Under the pieces are notes generated by a model. It did not search any database and was not told where the DNA came from. It worked only from the letters and a program-made list of their open reading frames with translations. A DNA stretch of 64,000 bases from the NCBI GenBank assembly GCA_036264355.1, contig DATARD010000408.1:1-64000 (forward strand), read 5' to 3'. Made by a program: the position numbers and the translations under genes. Origin of the DNA: UBA5704 sp036264355. Its GTDB lineage: Bacteria > Acidobacteriota > Thermoanaerobaculia > Multivoradales > UBA5704. Below are positions 46,294-53,308 of this stretch, piece by piece. How positions within the stretch are numbered: the stretch's first letter is position 1; every line of letters starts with the position of its first letter.

Positions 46294-46753
46294 AATCCGC
46301 GCGATAGGGCGCGAGCGCGGCGACGAGATCCGGCGGCAACGGGATCGGCCGCAGGTCGCGCCTCGCCACCGCCACCAGGACCGCGTAGCCTTCGGCCGTC
46401 AGCTCGCGCTCCGGAGTGGTCTTGCGCACCTCGAACTGCAGACGCAGCGACGAATTGCCGACCTTGCCGATCCACGCCTCGACGTCGAGCCGCTCGTCGA
46501 GCAGAGCGGGCTTGCGGAACTCGAAGTGGAGCTGGGCTCGCGGCAGCCAGAAATCAAACTTTTCGAAGAGCTGCGAGAAAGGAAAGCCGATGCCGCGGAA
46601 GAGCTCGGTCTCGGCGATCTCGAAAAAGCGGACGTAGGCGCCATAGCAGATGATGCCCGCCAGGTCGACGTCGCCCCAGCGCACGTACTCGCTGACCCGG
46701 AAGCGCCCGGGCGTGGGGGCCGGAGAGTCCTGCGATACGTTGACGGCGTTCAA
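46292..46753 (-). CDS. Acyl-CoA thioesterase, 4-HBT/YbgC family
   Basis: A 153-residue hot-dog-fold thioesterase. The motif RWGDVDLAGIICYGAYVRFFEIAE carries the catalytic Asp of the 4-hydroxybenzoyl-CoA thioesterase group (WGDVDLAG...Y). The start is a TTG overlapping the stop of the MmcQ gene (TTGA, 46750-46753). It is the last gene of an operon with a feruloyl-CoA synthase-like ligase, so its substrate may be an aromatic acyl-CoA; this is inference. Confidence 0.87.
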   Translation of the reverse strand: MNAVNVSQDSPAPTPGRFRVSEYVRWGDVDLAGIICYGAYVRFFEIAETELFRGIGFPFSQLFEKFDFWLPRAQLHFEFRKPALLDERLDVEAWIGKVGNSSLRLQFEVRKTTPERELTAEGYAVLVAVARRDLRPIPLPPDLVAALAPYRAD

Positions 46754-47139
46754 CGCGACGCCTCCCGCGCGTCCAGCTCGGCCACCAACCGCTTGGGGGC
46801 GACCACGCGCCAGGCATCCGCGACCAGGTCGGCGATCTCGCCCCAGTCGACCGACACGTCCAGGAACACGCCGAGCCAGCCGCGGTGCCCCACGTACGGC
46901 GGCAAGAAAAATCGCTCGGGGCTCGCGCCGACTCGCGCCTCCTGCGCGCCGTCCGGCGCCGCGCACCAGAACGCCAGCCGGTCGTCGTGATGGTGGTTGG
47001 CATACATGACGAACGTCTTCTTGCCGCGCACGAACCACGTCGGCTCGCCGTGGCTGAGCCGTTCGGTGGTCTCCGGCAGGGCCAGACAGAGCTTTCGCAG
47101 GGTTTCGAGCGGATCTTCAGGCATACCGTATTCTGACAT
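46750..47139 (-). CDS. MmcQ/YjbR family protein
   Basis: A 129-residue MmcQ/YjbR-type protein (CyaY-like fold): LRKLCLALPETTERLSHGEPTWFVRGKKTFVMY is the family N terminus, and WLGVFLDVSVDWGEIADLVADAWRVVAPKRL the C terminus. The family binds DNA in some members, but the biological role is poorly known. An internal ATG five codons in is an alternative start. It follows the MFS transporter by three bases. Confidence 0.85.
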   Translation of the reverse strand: MSEYGMPEDPLETLRKLCLALPETTERLSHGEPTWFVRGKKTFVMYANHHHDDRLAFWCAAPDGAQEARVGASPERFFLPPYVGHRGWLGVFLDVSVDWGEIADLVADAWRVVAPKRLVAELDAREASR

Positions 47140-47142
47140 GAC

Positions 47143-48801
47143 TCAAGCTTTCGGGGGCCGCCCTCCCTGCTCCTGCGCCCGCAGCGGCAGCCGGGTCGAG
47201 ACGAGTAGCCCGAGGAGGATGAAACCGGCCCCGTAGAGGAGCGCCTTGCGGTTGCCGTTCGTCGTGGCGACGCGGCGAGCGGCGATCATCTCGTCACGGG
47301 TCGCCGGCGGCAGCCGGTCGAACAGTCCGCCGGCGCCGAAGGCGAGGCTGGAGGACTGCTGGCGGAGCATGCTGTCGATCCCCGGCCGGGCGGACGGCGG
47401 GATCTGCGGGCTCGCGCTCACCGCCGCTTGAAGGTCGACGACGATCGAGGTGAGGAGGACCGAGCCGATGATCGCCGAGCCCAGAGACGAGCCGATCTGG
47501 CGGAACGTGTTGGTGACGCCGGAGGCCTCGCCCGCCTCCTCGACCGGCACGGACGAGAGGGTGAGATTGTTGATCTGCGACAGCACGAGCCCCAGGCCGA
47601 TCCCGTAGAGCGCCAGCCCCGGGATGAGTGCCGTCAGTGGAGTGTCGACGCCGAGCGCCCACCGCAACGCCAGGAGAGCGATGAAGTTGACGGCGAGCCC
47701 GGCCTGCACCAGCCGCTTATGAGGGATTTTCTTCGTCAGCGCCGCGGCGCTCGGCGAGACGATGAACAGCAGGAGCGACATCGGCAGGAGCATGAGCCCG
47801 GTGTGAAAGGCGTCGAGGCTCCGCACCGACTGCAGGAACACCGGCAGCGAGAAGATGACGCCGTTCTGGGCCAGCATCATCACGCCGACGACGGACGCGC
47901 CGGCGACGAAGCTGCGGTTGTGGAAGATCCGGGGCGAGACGATGGGCAGACCGCCGGCCGCCTCGACGTGCCGCTCCCAGAAGAAGAAGCCGGCGAGGAT
48001 CGACAATCCGCAAAAAACGGCGAACGGCACGATCGAGAACCCGCCGAGATCGAGCTGCCAGCCGGCGACGGCGAAGGGCTTGAGCGCATGGAGCCAGCCG
48101 TACGAAGACGCCTCGATGATGCCGAAGACGATGGCGAAAAGTCCGAGCGCGGAGAGCAGGACCCCCATCCAGTCGATCTTCTTGCGGCCGGCCGCCGGCT
48201 CGTCGCCGAGCACGGTCGAGCCGAGCAGCAGGAGAGCGACGACGCCGACGTTGATGCGAAAGCCCCAGCGCCAACTGTAATGGGTGGTCAGGAAGCCGCC
48301 GAGGATCGGCCCCACCGCCGAGGCCGCGGCGGCGACGCCTCCCCAGATGCCGAAGGCGATGGCACGGTCGTGGCCCCTGTACTTCGCCACCAGCAGCGAG
48401 GCGGTGGCCGGCATCATCAGCGCCGCACCGATCCCCTCGACGAGCGACTCGCCGGCGATCAGCGTCGGCACGGAGCCGCTGATCGAAGCGATGAACGAGC
48501 CCACGGCGAAGAGGAACGCGCCGAGCCGGAACATCCGTTTGCGGCCGAAGATGTCGCCGAGACGGCCGCCGGTGACCGTCAATGCGGCGAGCGTCAGCGA
48601 ATAGGCGGAGATGACCCATTGCAGGCTCTGCAGCGTCGTGTGCAGCTCGCGGATGAGCGTCTCCAGCGAGACGTTGAGCAGCGTGGTGTCGATGATGATG
48701 ATCGCCAGCGCCAGCGAGAGGACGAGCAGGCTCCCCCATTTGCGCAACCCTGTGGGCTCGGGCGCGTTCGCCGGCTGCGGCTTTTTCGTCGGTTCGACCA
48801 T
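47143..48801 (-). CDS. DHA2-family MFS drug exporter (14 TM)
   Basis: A 552-residue EmrB/QacA-type major facilitator with 14 predicted membrane helices. Motif A-like GGRLGDIFGRKRMF lies between helices 2 and 3, and motif C-like GPILGGFLTTHYSWRWGF near residue 165 is typical of drug:H+ antiporters. It likely exports a small hydrophobic or aromatic compound. Its gene lies five bases after the ligase stop and three before the MmcQ gene, in one operon. Confidence 0.93.
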   Translation of the reverse strand: MVEPTKKPQPANAPEPTGLRKWGSLLVLSLALAIIIIDTTLLNVSLETLIRELHTTLQSLQWVISAYSLTLAALTVTGGRLGDIFGRKRMFRLGAFLFAVGSFIASISGSVPTLIAGESLVEGIGAALMMPATASLLVAKYRGHDRAIAFGIWGGVAAAASAVGPILGGFLTTHYSWRWGFRINVGVVALLLLGSTVLGDEPAAGRKKIDWMGVLLSALGLFAIVFGIIEASSYGWLHALKPFAVAGWQLDLGGFSIVPFAVFCGLSILAGFFFWERHVEAAGGLPIVSPRIFHNRSFVAGASVVGVMMLAQNGVIFSLPVFLQSVRSLDAFHTGLMLLPMSLLLFIVSPSAAALTKKIPHKRLVQAGLAVNFIALLALRWALGVDTPLTALIPGLALYGIGLGLVLSQINNLTLSSVPVEEAGEASGVTNTFRQIGSSLGSAIIGSVLLTSIVVDLQAAVSASPQIPPSARPGIDSMLRQQSSSLAFGAGGLFDRLPPATRDEMIAARRVATTNGNRKALLYGAGFILLGLLVSTRLPLRAQEQGGRPPKA

Positions 48802-48806
48802 GAGCT

Positions 48807-50684
48807 CTATCTTTCCTCGTCCAGCAGGATCAACTCGGGAGCCGGAGCGCCCTCATAAAGCTGGTCGACGAGCGCGGCGCGGCGAGCGAGCACGGCGCGT
48901 TGATTGACGTACCCCTTGTCAGTGACCTCGCCAGCCTGGATCGAAGGCGGCTCGGCGAGCAGCAGGGAGCGGGCGATACGCCGGCTGCTCGCGCGGTTCA
49001 CCGCGTTGTGGGCGGCGAGGCCGGCCGCCAGCCGGTCGCGCACCGCGGGCCGGCGGATCAGCTCGGCGAGAGGCATATCTTCGGCGATGTCAGCCACGTC
49101 GCCGCAGACCGAGCGGCAGCCGGCCGGGTTGGGAAAGACGAGCAGCCCGACCTCCTCGCGGTCGTGGCCCGTTACCACCACGTCCTGGACCACGGGCGCG
49201 CAGGCCGCGATCACCTCCAGGCGCAGCTCGCCCACGTGGACCCAGGTACCCGACGTCAGCTTGAAGTTCTCGGCCAGCCGGCCGTCGAAGAGGATGCCCT
49301 GCGCAGGATCGTTCGGATCGGCGAGCTTGCCCGCGTCTCCCGTCCTGAGGAATCCGTCCTCGTCGAACACCTCGCCGGTCAGCTCGGGACGTTGCCAATA
49401 ACCGGGAGTGACGTTGGGACCTTTGACCCGCAGCTCGAGCTTGCCGTCGACCGGCGCCAGCTTGATCTCCGTGCCGGCGCCGGGAAGGCCGATGACGCCC
49501 GCCCGCTCGATGAGGAAATGGATCTGCGTGGCGCTCGGCGCCGTCTCGGTGGAGCCCCAGGCCGAGAGCATGACGACGCGGCGGCCCGTCGCCGCGATCG
49601 AAAGCTTTTCCAACTTCTCCCACAGGTGCTGCGGCAACGCCGCGGCGGCATAGAAGATCGCGTCCAGGTCATGGAAAAACGTTTCGCGCAGGGTCGCGTC
49701 CCGTTCGAGGAACGGGATCAGCATCTCATAGCCGCGCGGCACGTTGAAGTAGAAGGTCGACGGCACCTCCCGCAGGTTGCGCACCGTCGTCTCGATCAAC
49801 CCCGGCGCCGGTTTGCCGCCGTCGATGTAAAGCGTGCCGCCGTTGCGCAGCGCCAGGTTGAAGTTGTGATTGCCGCCGAAGGTATGGCTCCAGGGCAGCC
49901 AGTCCACGATCACCGGAGGCCGGTCTTCCAGAAAAGGCCAAGCCTGCGCCAGCGCCTGCTGGTTCGAGCAGAGCATGCGCTGCGTGTTGATGACTCCCTT
50001 GGGTTTGCCCGTCGATCCCGAGGTGAAGAGGATCTTGGCGACCGTGTCCGGGCCCACGGCGGCGAAGCGGTCCGCCAGGGCAGGGTGGCGCGCCGTGGCT
50101 GGAAGCGCGCCGAAGAGCGTCGCGGTGATCGCTTGGGGGCCGCTCGGCGGATTCGCGCTGACCACCAGCTCGACGGGGCCGGTCGCGGCCACGGTCGCCA
50201 GGGCTTTCGCGAACCTGGCACCATCGGCGGCATAGACGAGGCCGGGACGGATCAGCTCCAGGATGTAGCGGAGCTGGGCGTGGTCCTCCGCCAAGAGCGA
50301 GTAGGCGGGCGAGACCGGCACGGCGGGGATCCCTACCTGCATCGCGGCGAGCTGCAACAGGCCGTGATCGATGCCGTTGTCGGAGAGGAGCGCCACCGGC
50401 CGATCCCGATCGAGGCCACGCTCCAGCAGCGCGCTGGCGATCCTCTCGACCGCCTCCAGGGCGCTGCCGTAGCTGACGCGGCGCCAGTCGCCGTTCGCGT
50501 CACGCTCGGCGAGGAACGTGCGCTCCGGCGCGGCCCGGGCCCAGGAGTGCAGAAGCTCGCCGAGGCACCGCGGATACGGCTGGAGCTCGTGCCGCGAGCG
50601 CAGCACCAGGCCGCCCTCCGGAAGCGACCGCGTCTCGATGTCCACGGGAGCGAGCCGGAGCGATTTGAAAGGCATCTTGTTCAT
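48807..50684 (-). CDS. Feruloyl-CoA synthase-like AMP-binding ligase
   Basis: A 625-residue ANL-superfamily ligase. The ATP loop is FTSGSTGKPKG, with SAWGSTETAPS (A5) and TGDAGKL (A7) further on. Overall layout and length match feruloyl-CoA synthases rather than fatty acyl-CoA ligases (LRLAPVDIE start; VDWLPWSHTFGGNHNFN; TFYFNVPRGYEML). These activate hydroxycinnamates such as ferulate with ATP and CoA. No enoyl-CoA hydratase/aldolase partner is nearby. The start ATG overlaps the aminotransferase stop (ATGA). Confidence 0.87.
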   Translation of the reverse strand: MNKMPFKSLRLAPVDIETRSLPEGGLVLRSRHELQPYPRCLGELLHSWARAAPERTFLAERDANGDWRRVSYGSALEAVERIASALLERGLDRDRPVALLSDNGIDHGLLQLAAMQVGIPAVPVSPAYSLLAEDHAQLRYILELIRPGLVYAADGARFAKALATVAATGPVELVVSANPPSGPQAITATLFGALPATARHPALADRFAAVGPDTVAKILFTSGSTGKPKGVINTQRMLCSNQQALAQAWPFLEDRPPVIVDWLPWSHTFGGNHNFNLALRNGGTLYIDGGKPAPGLIETTVRNLREVPSTFYFNVPRGYEMLIPFLERDATLRETFFHDLDAIFYAAAALPQHLWEKLEKLSIAATGRRVVMLSAWGSTETAPSATQIHFLIERAGVIGLPGAGTEIKLAPVDGKLELRVKGPNVTPGYWQRPELTGEVFDEDGFLRTGDAGKLADPNDPAQGILFDGRLAENFKLTSGTWVHVGELRLEVIAACAPVVQDVVVTGHDREEVGLLVFPNPAGCRSVCGDVADIAEDMPLAELIRRPAVRDRLAAGLAAHNAVNRASSRRIARSLLLAEPPSIQAGEVTDKGYVNQRAVLARRAALVDQLYEGAPAPELILLDEER

Positions 50685-51886
50685 GCAAGATACTCCGCGA
50701 CGAGACGGACGCCCGCGGCGAAACGGGTGAGCTCGGGGAGCAGGGAGACGACGAGAAAGTCCTCGGTCGCGAAGTCGAAGAAATAACCGGGATGGACGAG
50801 GACTCCGGCGCGGTCGAGAAGCTCCAGCACCAGCTCTTCGTCGCTGACCGGCCGACAGACGCGGAGCACGGCCGACCATCCCCCCTCGGGCTCCAGGAGC
50901 TCGACCGCCGGATGGCCCGCCAGCGCGGCGCGCAGCATCGCAAGGTTTTCCCGCACCCGGCCGAGGATCGCGGCCCGGATGCGCGGCGCGAGCGCCAGCA
51001 CGCCCGCGAGAGCCCGCTGGACGGGAGACGCCACCGAGAGATAGCTGTCGGCCACCAGCTCCAAAGCGGCGAGGGCCTGGCGGCGCAGACCGAGGGGGCC
51101 GCCGGCGCGGATCCAGCCCAGCTTCCACGAGGGCAGGCCGGCGCTCTTCGACAGCCCGCCGAGCGAGAACGACAGGGCCTCCCCGGACGCCGCAGCCGGG
51201 CCGGCGCGGTGCGAATCGTCGCGAAATGAATCTTCCGCCAGGAAATAATCGGCGAAGACCTCGTCCGAGATCAGCGGCAGGCCGCGGGAGGCGCACAGGG
51301 CATCGACGGCCTCCTGCTCCTGGGCCGAGAGGAAGCGGCCGGTCGGGTTCCCCGGATGAATCAGTGCCAGGAGCCGCGTGCGCGGGGAGAGCGCGAGCTC
51401 CACCGCCTCCGGATCGAGGGCGAAGCCCCGCCCGGGCGCCAGGTGAAAGTGGCCGAGGACGAGAGAGTCCAGTGCCGCCAGACTGTCGAGGAGGGGATAC
51501 GAGGGAGCGGCCGTCAGCACCTCGTCCCGCGGATCGGCGAAGAGCTTGAACAGATGGGAGTACGACTCGCTCGTCGACGCCGTCAGGACGAGGTCGTCCG
51601 GCGACACCGCGTCGCTTGGCGTGGAGAGAGCGGCGGCCAGCGCCTCCCGCGCCGCCGGGATTCCCAGCGGGTGCGGCTGATAGTCAGGAGCCGCGCCGCG
51701 GCGGAGGAGCTCCGCCAGCTCCTCCTCCGGATACGGCAGCCCCACCCGCGTCGGGTTGGTCTCCGTGAGGTCGATCACCGGCAGGTGGCGCGCCGCCCGC
51801 TCCGCCGTCGCCTGGGTCAGGCGGTTCAGCGGGTGCTCCCAAGGAAGGCGGCGGGAGAGGCGGAGACGGGGCACGGGCACGGGCAC
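50681..51886 (-). CDS. Class I/II PLP-dependent aminotransferase
   Basis: A 401-residue fold-type I aminotransferase. The PLP lysine is in LGGLSKSAGLPSWKLGWI; NPTGRFL, LISDEVFADY and a late Arg-containing VSLLPEL complete the active site. The ASTSESYSHLFKLFADPRDEVL stretch marks the alanine/aspartate-type subgroup. Substrate unknown. It is the first gene of the five-gene operon and is separated from the divergent Cys-rich peptide gene by 147 bases. The first 15 residues are repetitive (PVPVPRLRLSRRL), so the start could be further in. Confidence 0.88.
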   Translation of the reverse strand: MPVPVPRLRLSRRLPWEHPLNRLTQATAERAARHLPVIDLTETNPTRVGLPYPEEELAELLRRGAAPDYQPHPLGIPAAREALAAALSTPSDAVSPDDLVLTASTSESYSHLFKLFADPRDEVLTAAPSYPLLDSLAALDSLVLGHFHLAPGRGFALDPEAVELALSPRTRLLALIHPGNPTGRFLSAQEQEAVDALCASRGLPLISDEVFADYFLAEDSFRDDSHRAGPAAASGEALSFSLGGLSKSAGLPSWKLGWIRAGGPLGLRRQALAALELVADSYLSVASPVQRALAGVLALAPRIRAAILGRVRENLAMLRAALAGHPAVELLEPEGGWSAVLRVCRPVSDEELVLELLDRAGVLVHPGYFFDFATEDFLVVSLLPELTRFAAGVRLVAEYLA

Positions 51887-51931
51887 GGGGAGAGTCTATA
51901 CGGACCGCCGCCGGTCTCGGCGACGGGAGAC

Positions 51932-52002
51932 GCCGAAGCCTCAGCGCCCCCGGTGAGAGGATTCCCTGTTCTCCGGCGTTCCTCTACAGGGTAAGCTTCG
52001 GC
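51932..52002 (+). promoter_or_regulatory. Nested inverted repeats in the leader of the Cys-rich peptide gene
   Basis: An outer pair GCCGAAGC (51932-51939) / GCTTCGGC (51995-52002) encloses an inner pair CCCTGT (51964-51969) / ACAGGG (51986-51991), the two right arms lying only three bases apart. This gives a two-tier stem about 30 bases ahead of the Cys-rich peptide start. It may be a structured 5' leader or a regulator-binding site shared with the divergent aminotransferase. No known riboswitch is recognised. Confidence 0.35.
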
Positions 52003-52033
52003 ACCTGACAACTTTTCAAACGGAGGTCTCGAA

Positions 52034-52234
52034 ATGCGCAAGCTCATGCTGATCGTGACGTTGGCCCTGGTCGCCGCCGTGGCTGGTCTGTCCTCCCCTG
52101 CCCCGGTGGTGGCCGATACCTGCGTCACCTACTGCTCGACGGATGCCTGCGGCTACACCTGCTGCTCTCGGGAGTGCTGCGGCAAAATCTGCGTGGACCT
52201 CGACTGCGCCCCGCCACCGTCCTGCGGCAACTGA
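52034..52234 (+). CDS. Secreted ten-cysteine mini-protein
   Basis: A 66-residue pre-protein with a clear signal peptide (MRKLMLIVTLALVAAVAGLS, cleavage near ADT at 27-29). The mature ~38 residues contain ten cysteines (30, 34, 39, 43, 44, 48, 49, 53, 58, 64) and a Pro-rich end, so five disulfides or a metal cluster are possible. ACGGAGG precedes the ATG and a perfect hairpin terminator follows the stop, indicating a monocistronic gene. No family was recognised; a toxin-like or antimicrobial knot, or a metal-binding peptide, are options. Confidence 0.8.
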   Translation: MRKLMLIVTLALVAAVAGLSSPAPVVADTCVTYCSTDACGYTCCSRECCGKICVDLDCAPPPSCGN

Positions 52235-52247
52235 GGCGAACCCGCCT

Positions 52248-52276
52248 GCGGGTGCCCCCTTGTCAGGGGCACCCGC
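52248..52276 (+). terminator. Terminator of the Cys-rich peptide gene
   Basis: A perfect 11-bp inverted repeat (GCGGGTGCCCC / GGGGCACCCGC) with a 7-nt loop begins 14 bases after the stop codon and is followed by CTGCTCTACCTT. It ends just before the aldo/keto reductase start. Confidence 0.65.
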
Positions 52277-52294
52277 CTGCTCTACCTTGAAGGC

Positions 52295-53296
52295 ATGCCG
52301 ACATCAGACCTCAGCTCGCCCCGCCAACTGGGTTCCACCGGTCCGACCGTCTTTCCGCTCGCTCTCGGGTGCATGGGCATGTCCGGGATGTATGGCCCGG
52401 CCGACGAGAGCGAGAGCATCGCCACCATCCATGCGGCGCTGGACCAGGGCGTCACGCTGCTCGACACGGGCGACTTCTACGGCATGGGGCACAACGAGAT
52501 GCTCATCGGCCGGGCGCTCCGCGACCGCCCGGGCCAAGCCCTGCTGTCCGTGAAGTTCGGCGCTCTGCGCGGTCCAGACGGGAGCTGGCTCGGCTTCGAC
52601 GCGCGCCCCGCGGCGGTCAAGAATTCCCTGGCGCACAGCCTCACCCGCCTCGGCGTCGATCACGTCGACGTCTACCGCCCGGCCCGCCTCGACCCCGCGG
52701 TGCCCATCGAGGAGACGGTCGGCGCCCTCGCCGAGCTGGTGCAGGCCGGCTACGTCCGCGCCATCGGGCTGTCGGAGGTGGGGCCGGAGACGATCCGCCG
52801 GGCGCACGCCGTGCACCCCGTCTGCGACCTCCAGATCGAGTACTCCCTGATCAGCCGCGGCCCCGAGGAGCACATCTTCCCGCTGCTCGCGGAGCTGGGC
52901 ATCGGCGTCACCGCCTACGGCGTGCTGTCGCGCGGACTGCTCAGCGGCTCGCGGCCGGCGGCGCAGGGGGACTTCCGGGCGCGCCTGCCGCGCTTCACCG
53001 GCGAGAACCGCGAGCGCAACCAGCGCCTCGTCGAGGCCCTGCAGGCGCTGGCGGCGGAAAAGGGGATCTCGCCCTCGCAACTCGCCATCGCGTGGGTGCT
53101 GGCGAAGGACCGGCGCATCGTGCCCGTGGTGGGCTCACGCACCCGAGCGCAGCTCACGGAGTCGCTGGGCGCTCTTCGGGTCGAGCTGTCGCCTGCGGAG
53201 ATGGCCCGCATCGAGGAGGCCGTTCCAGCCGCCACCGTCGCCGGCACCCGCTACGACGAGCACCAGATGCGGATGCTGGACAGCGAGCGGTCCTGA
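52295..53296 (+). CDS. Aldo/keto reductase lacking the usual catalytic His
   Basis: A 333-residue (beta/alpha)8 NADPH-dependent aldo/keto reductase of the AKR12/13-like group. Asp57, Tyr62 and Lys87 of the tetrad are present (LLDTGDFYG; LSVKFGAL). The fourth residue, normally His in YxQHR, is Ala130 here (VYRPARLDP). The NADPH-binding region VPVVGSRTRAQLTESLGAL is intact. The Y-R-P-A-R-L-D-P variant occurs as a clade of its own, so the enzyme may still be active, perhaps with altered pH or substrate range. Confidence 0.88.
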   Translation: MPTSDLSSPRQLGSTGPTVFPLALGCMGMSGMYGPADESESIATIHAALDQGVTLLDTGDFYGMGHNEMLIGRALRDRPGQALLSVKFGALRGPDGSWLGFDARPAAVKNSLAHSLTRLGVDHVDVYRPARLDPAVPIEETVGALAELVQAGYVRAIGLSEVGPETIRRAHAVHPVCDLQIEYSLISRGPEEHIFPLLAELGIGVTAYGVLSRGLLSGSRPAAQGDFRARLPRFTGENRERNQRLVEALQALAAEKGISPSQLAIAWVLAKDRRIVPVVGSRTRAQLTESLGALRVELSPAEMARIEEAVPAATVAGTRYDEHQMRMLDSERS

Positions 53297-53308
53297 TTTT
53301 CAGCGGCT

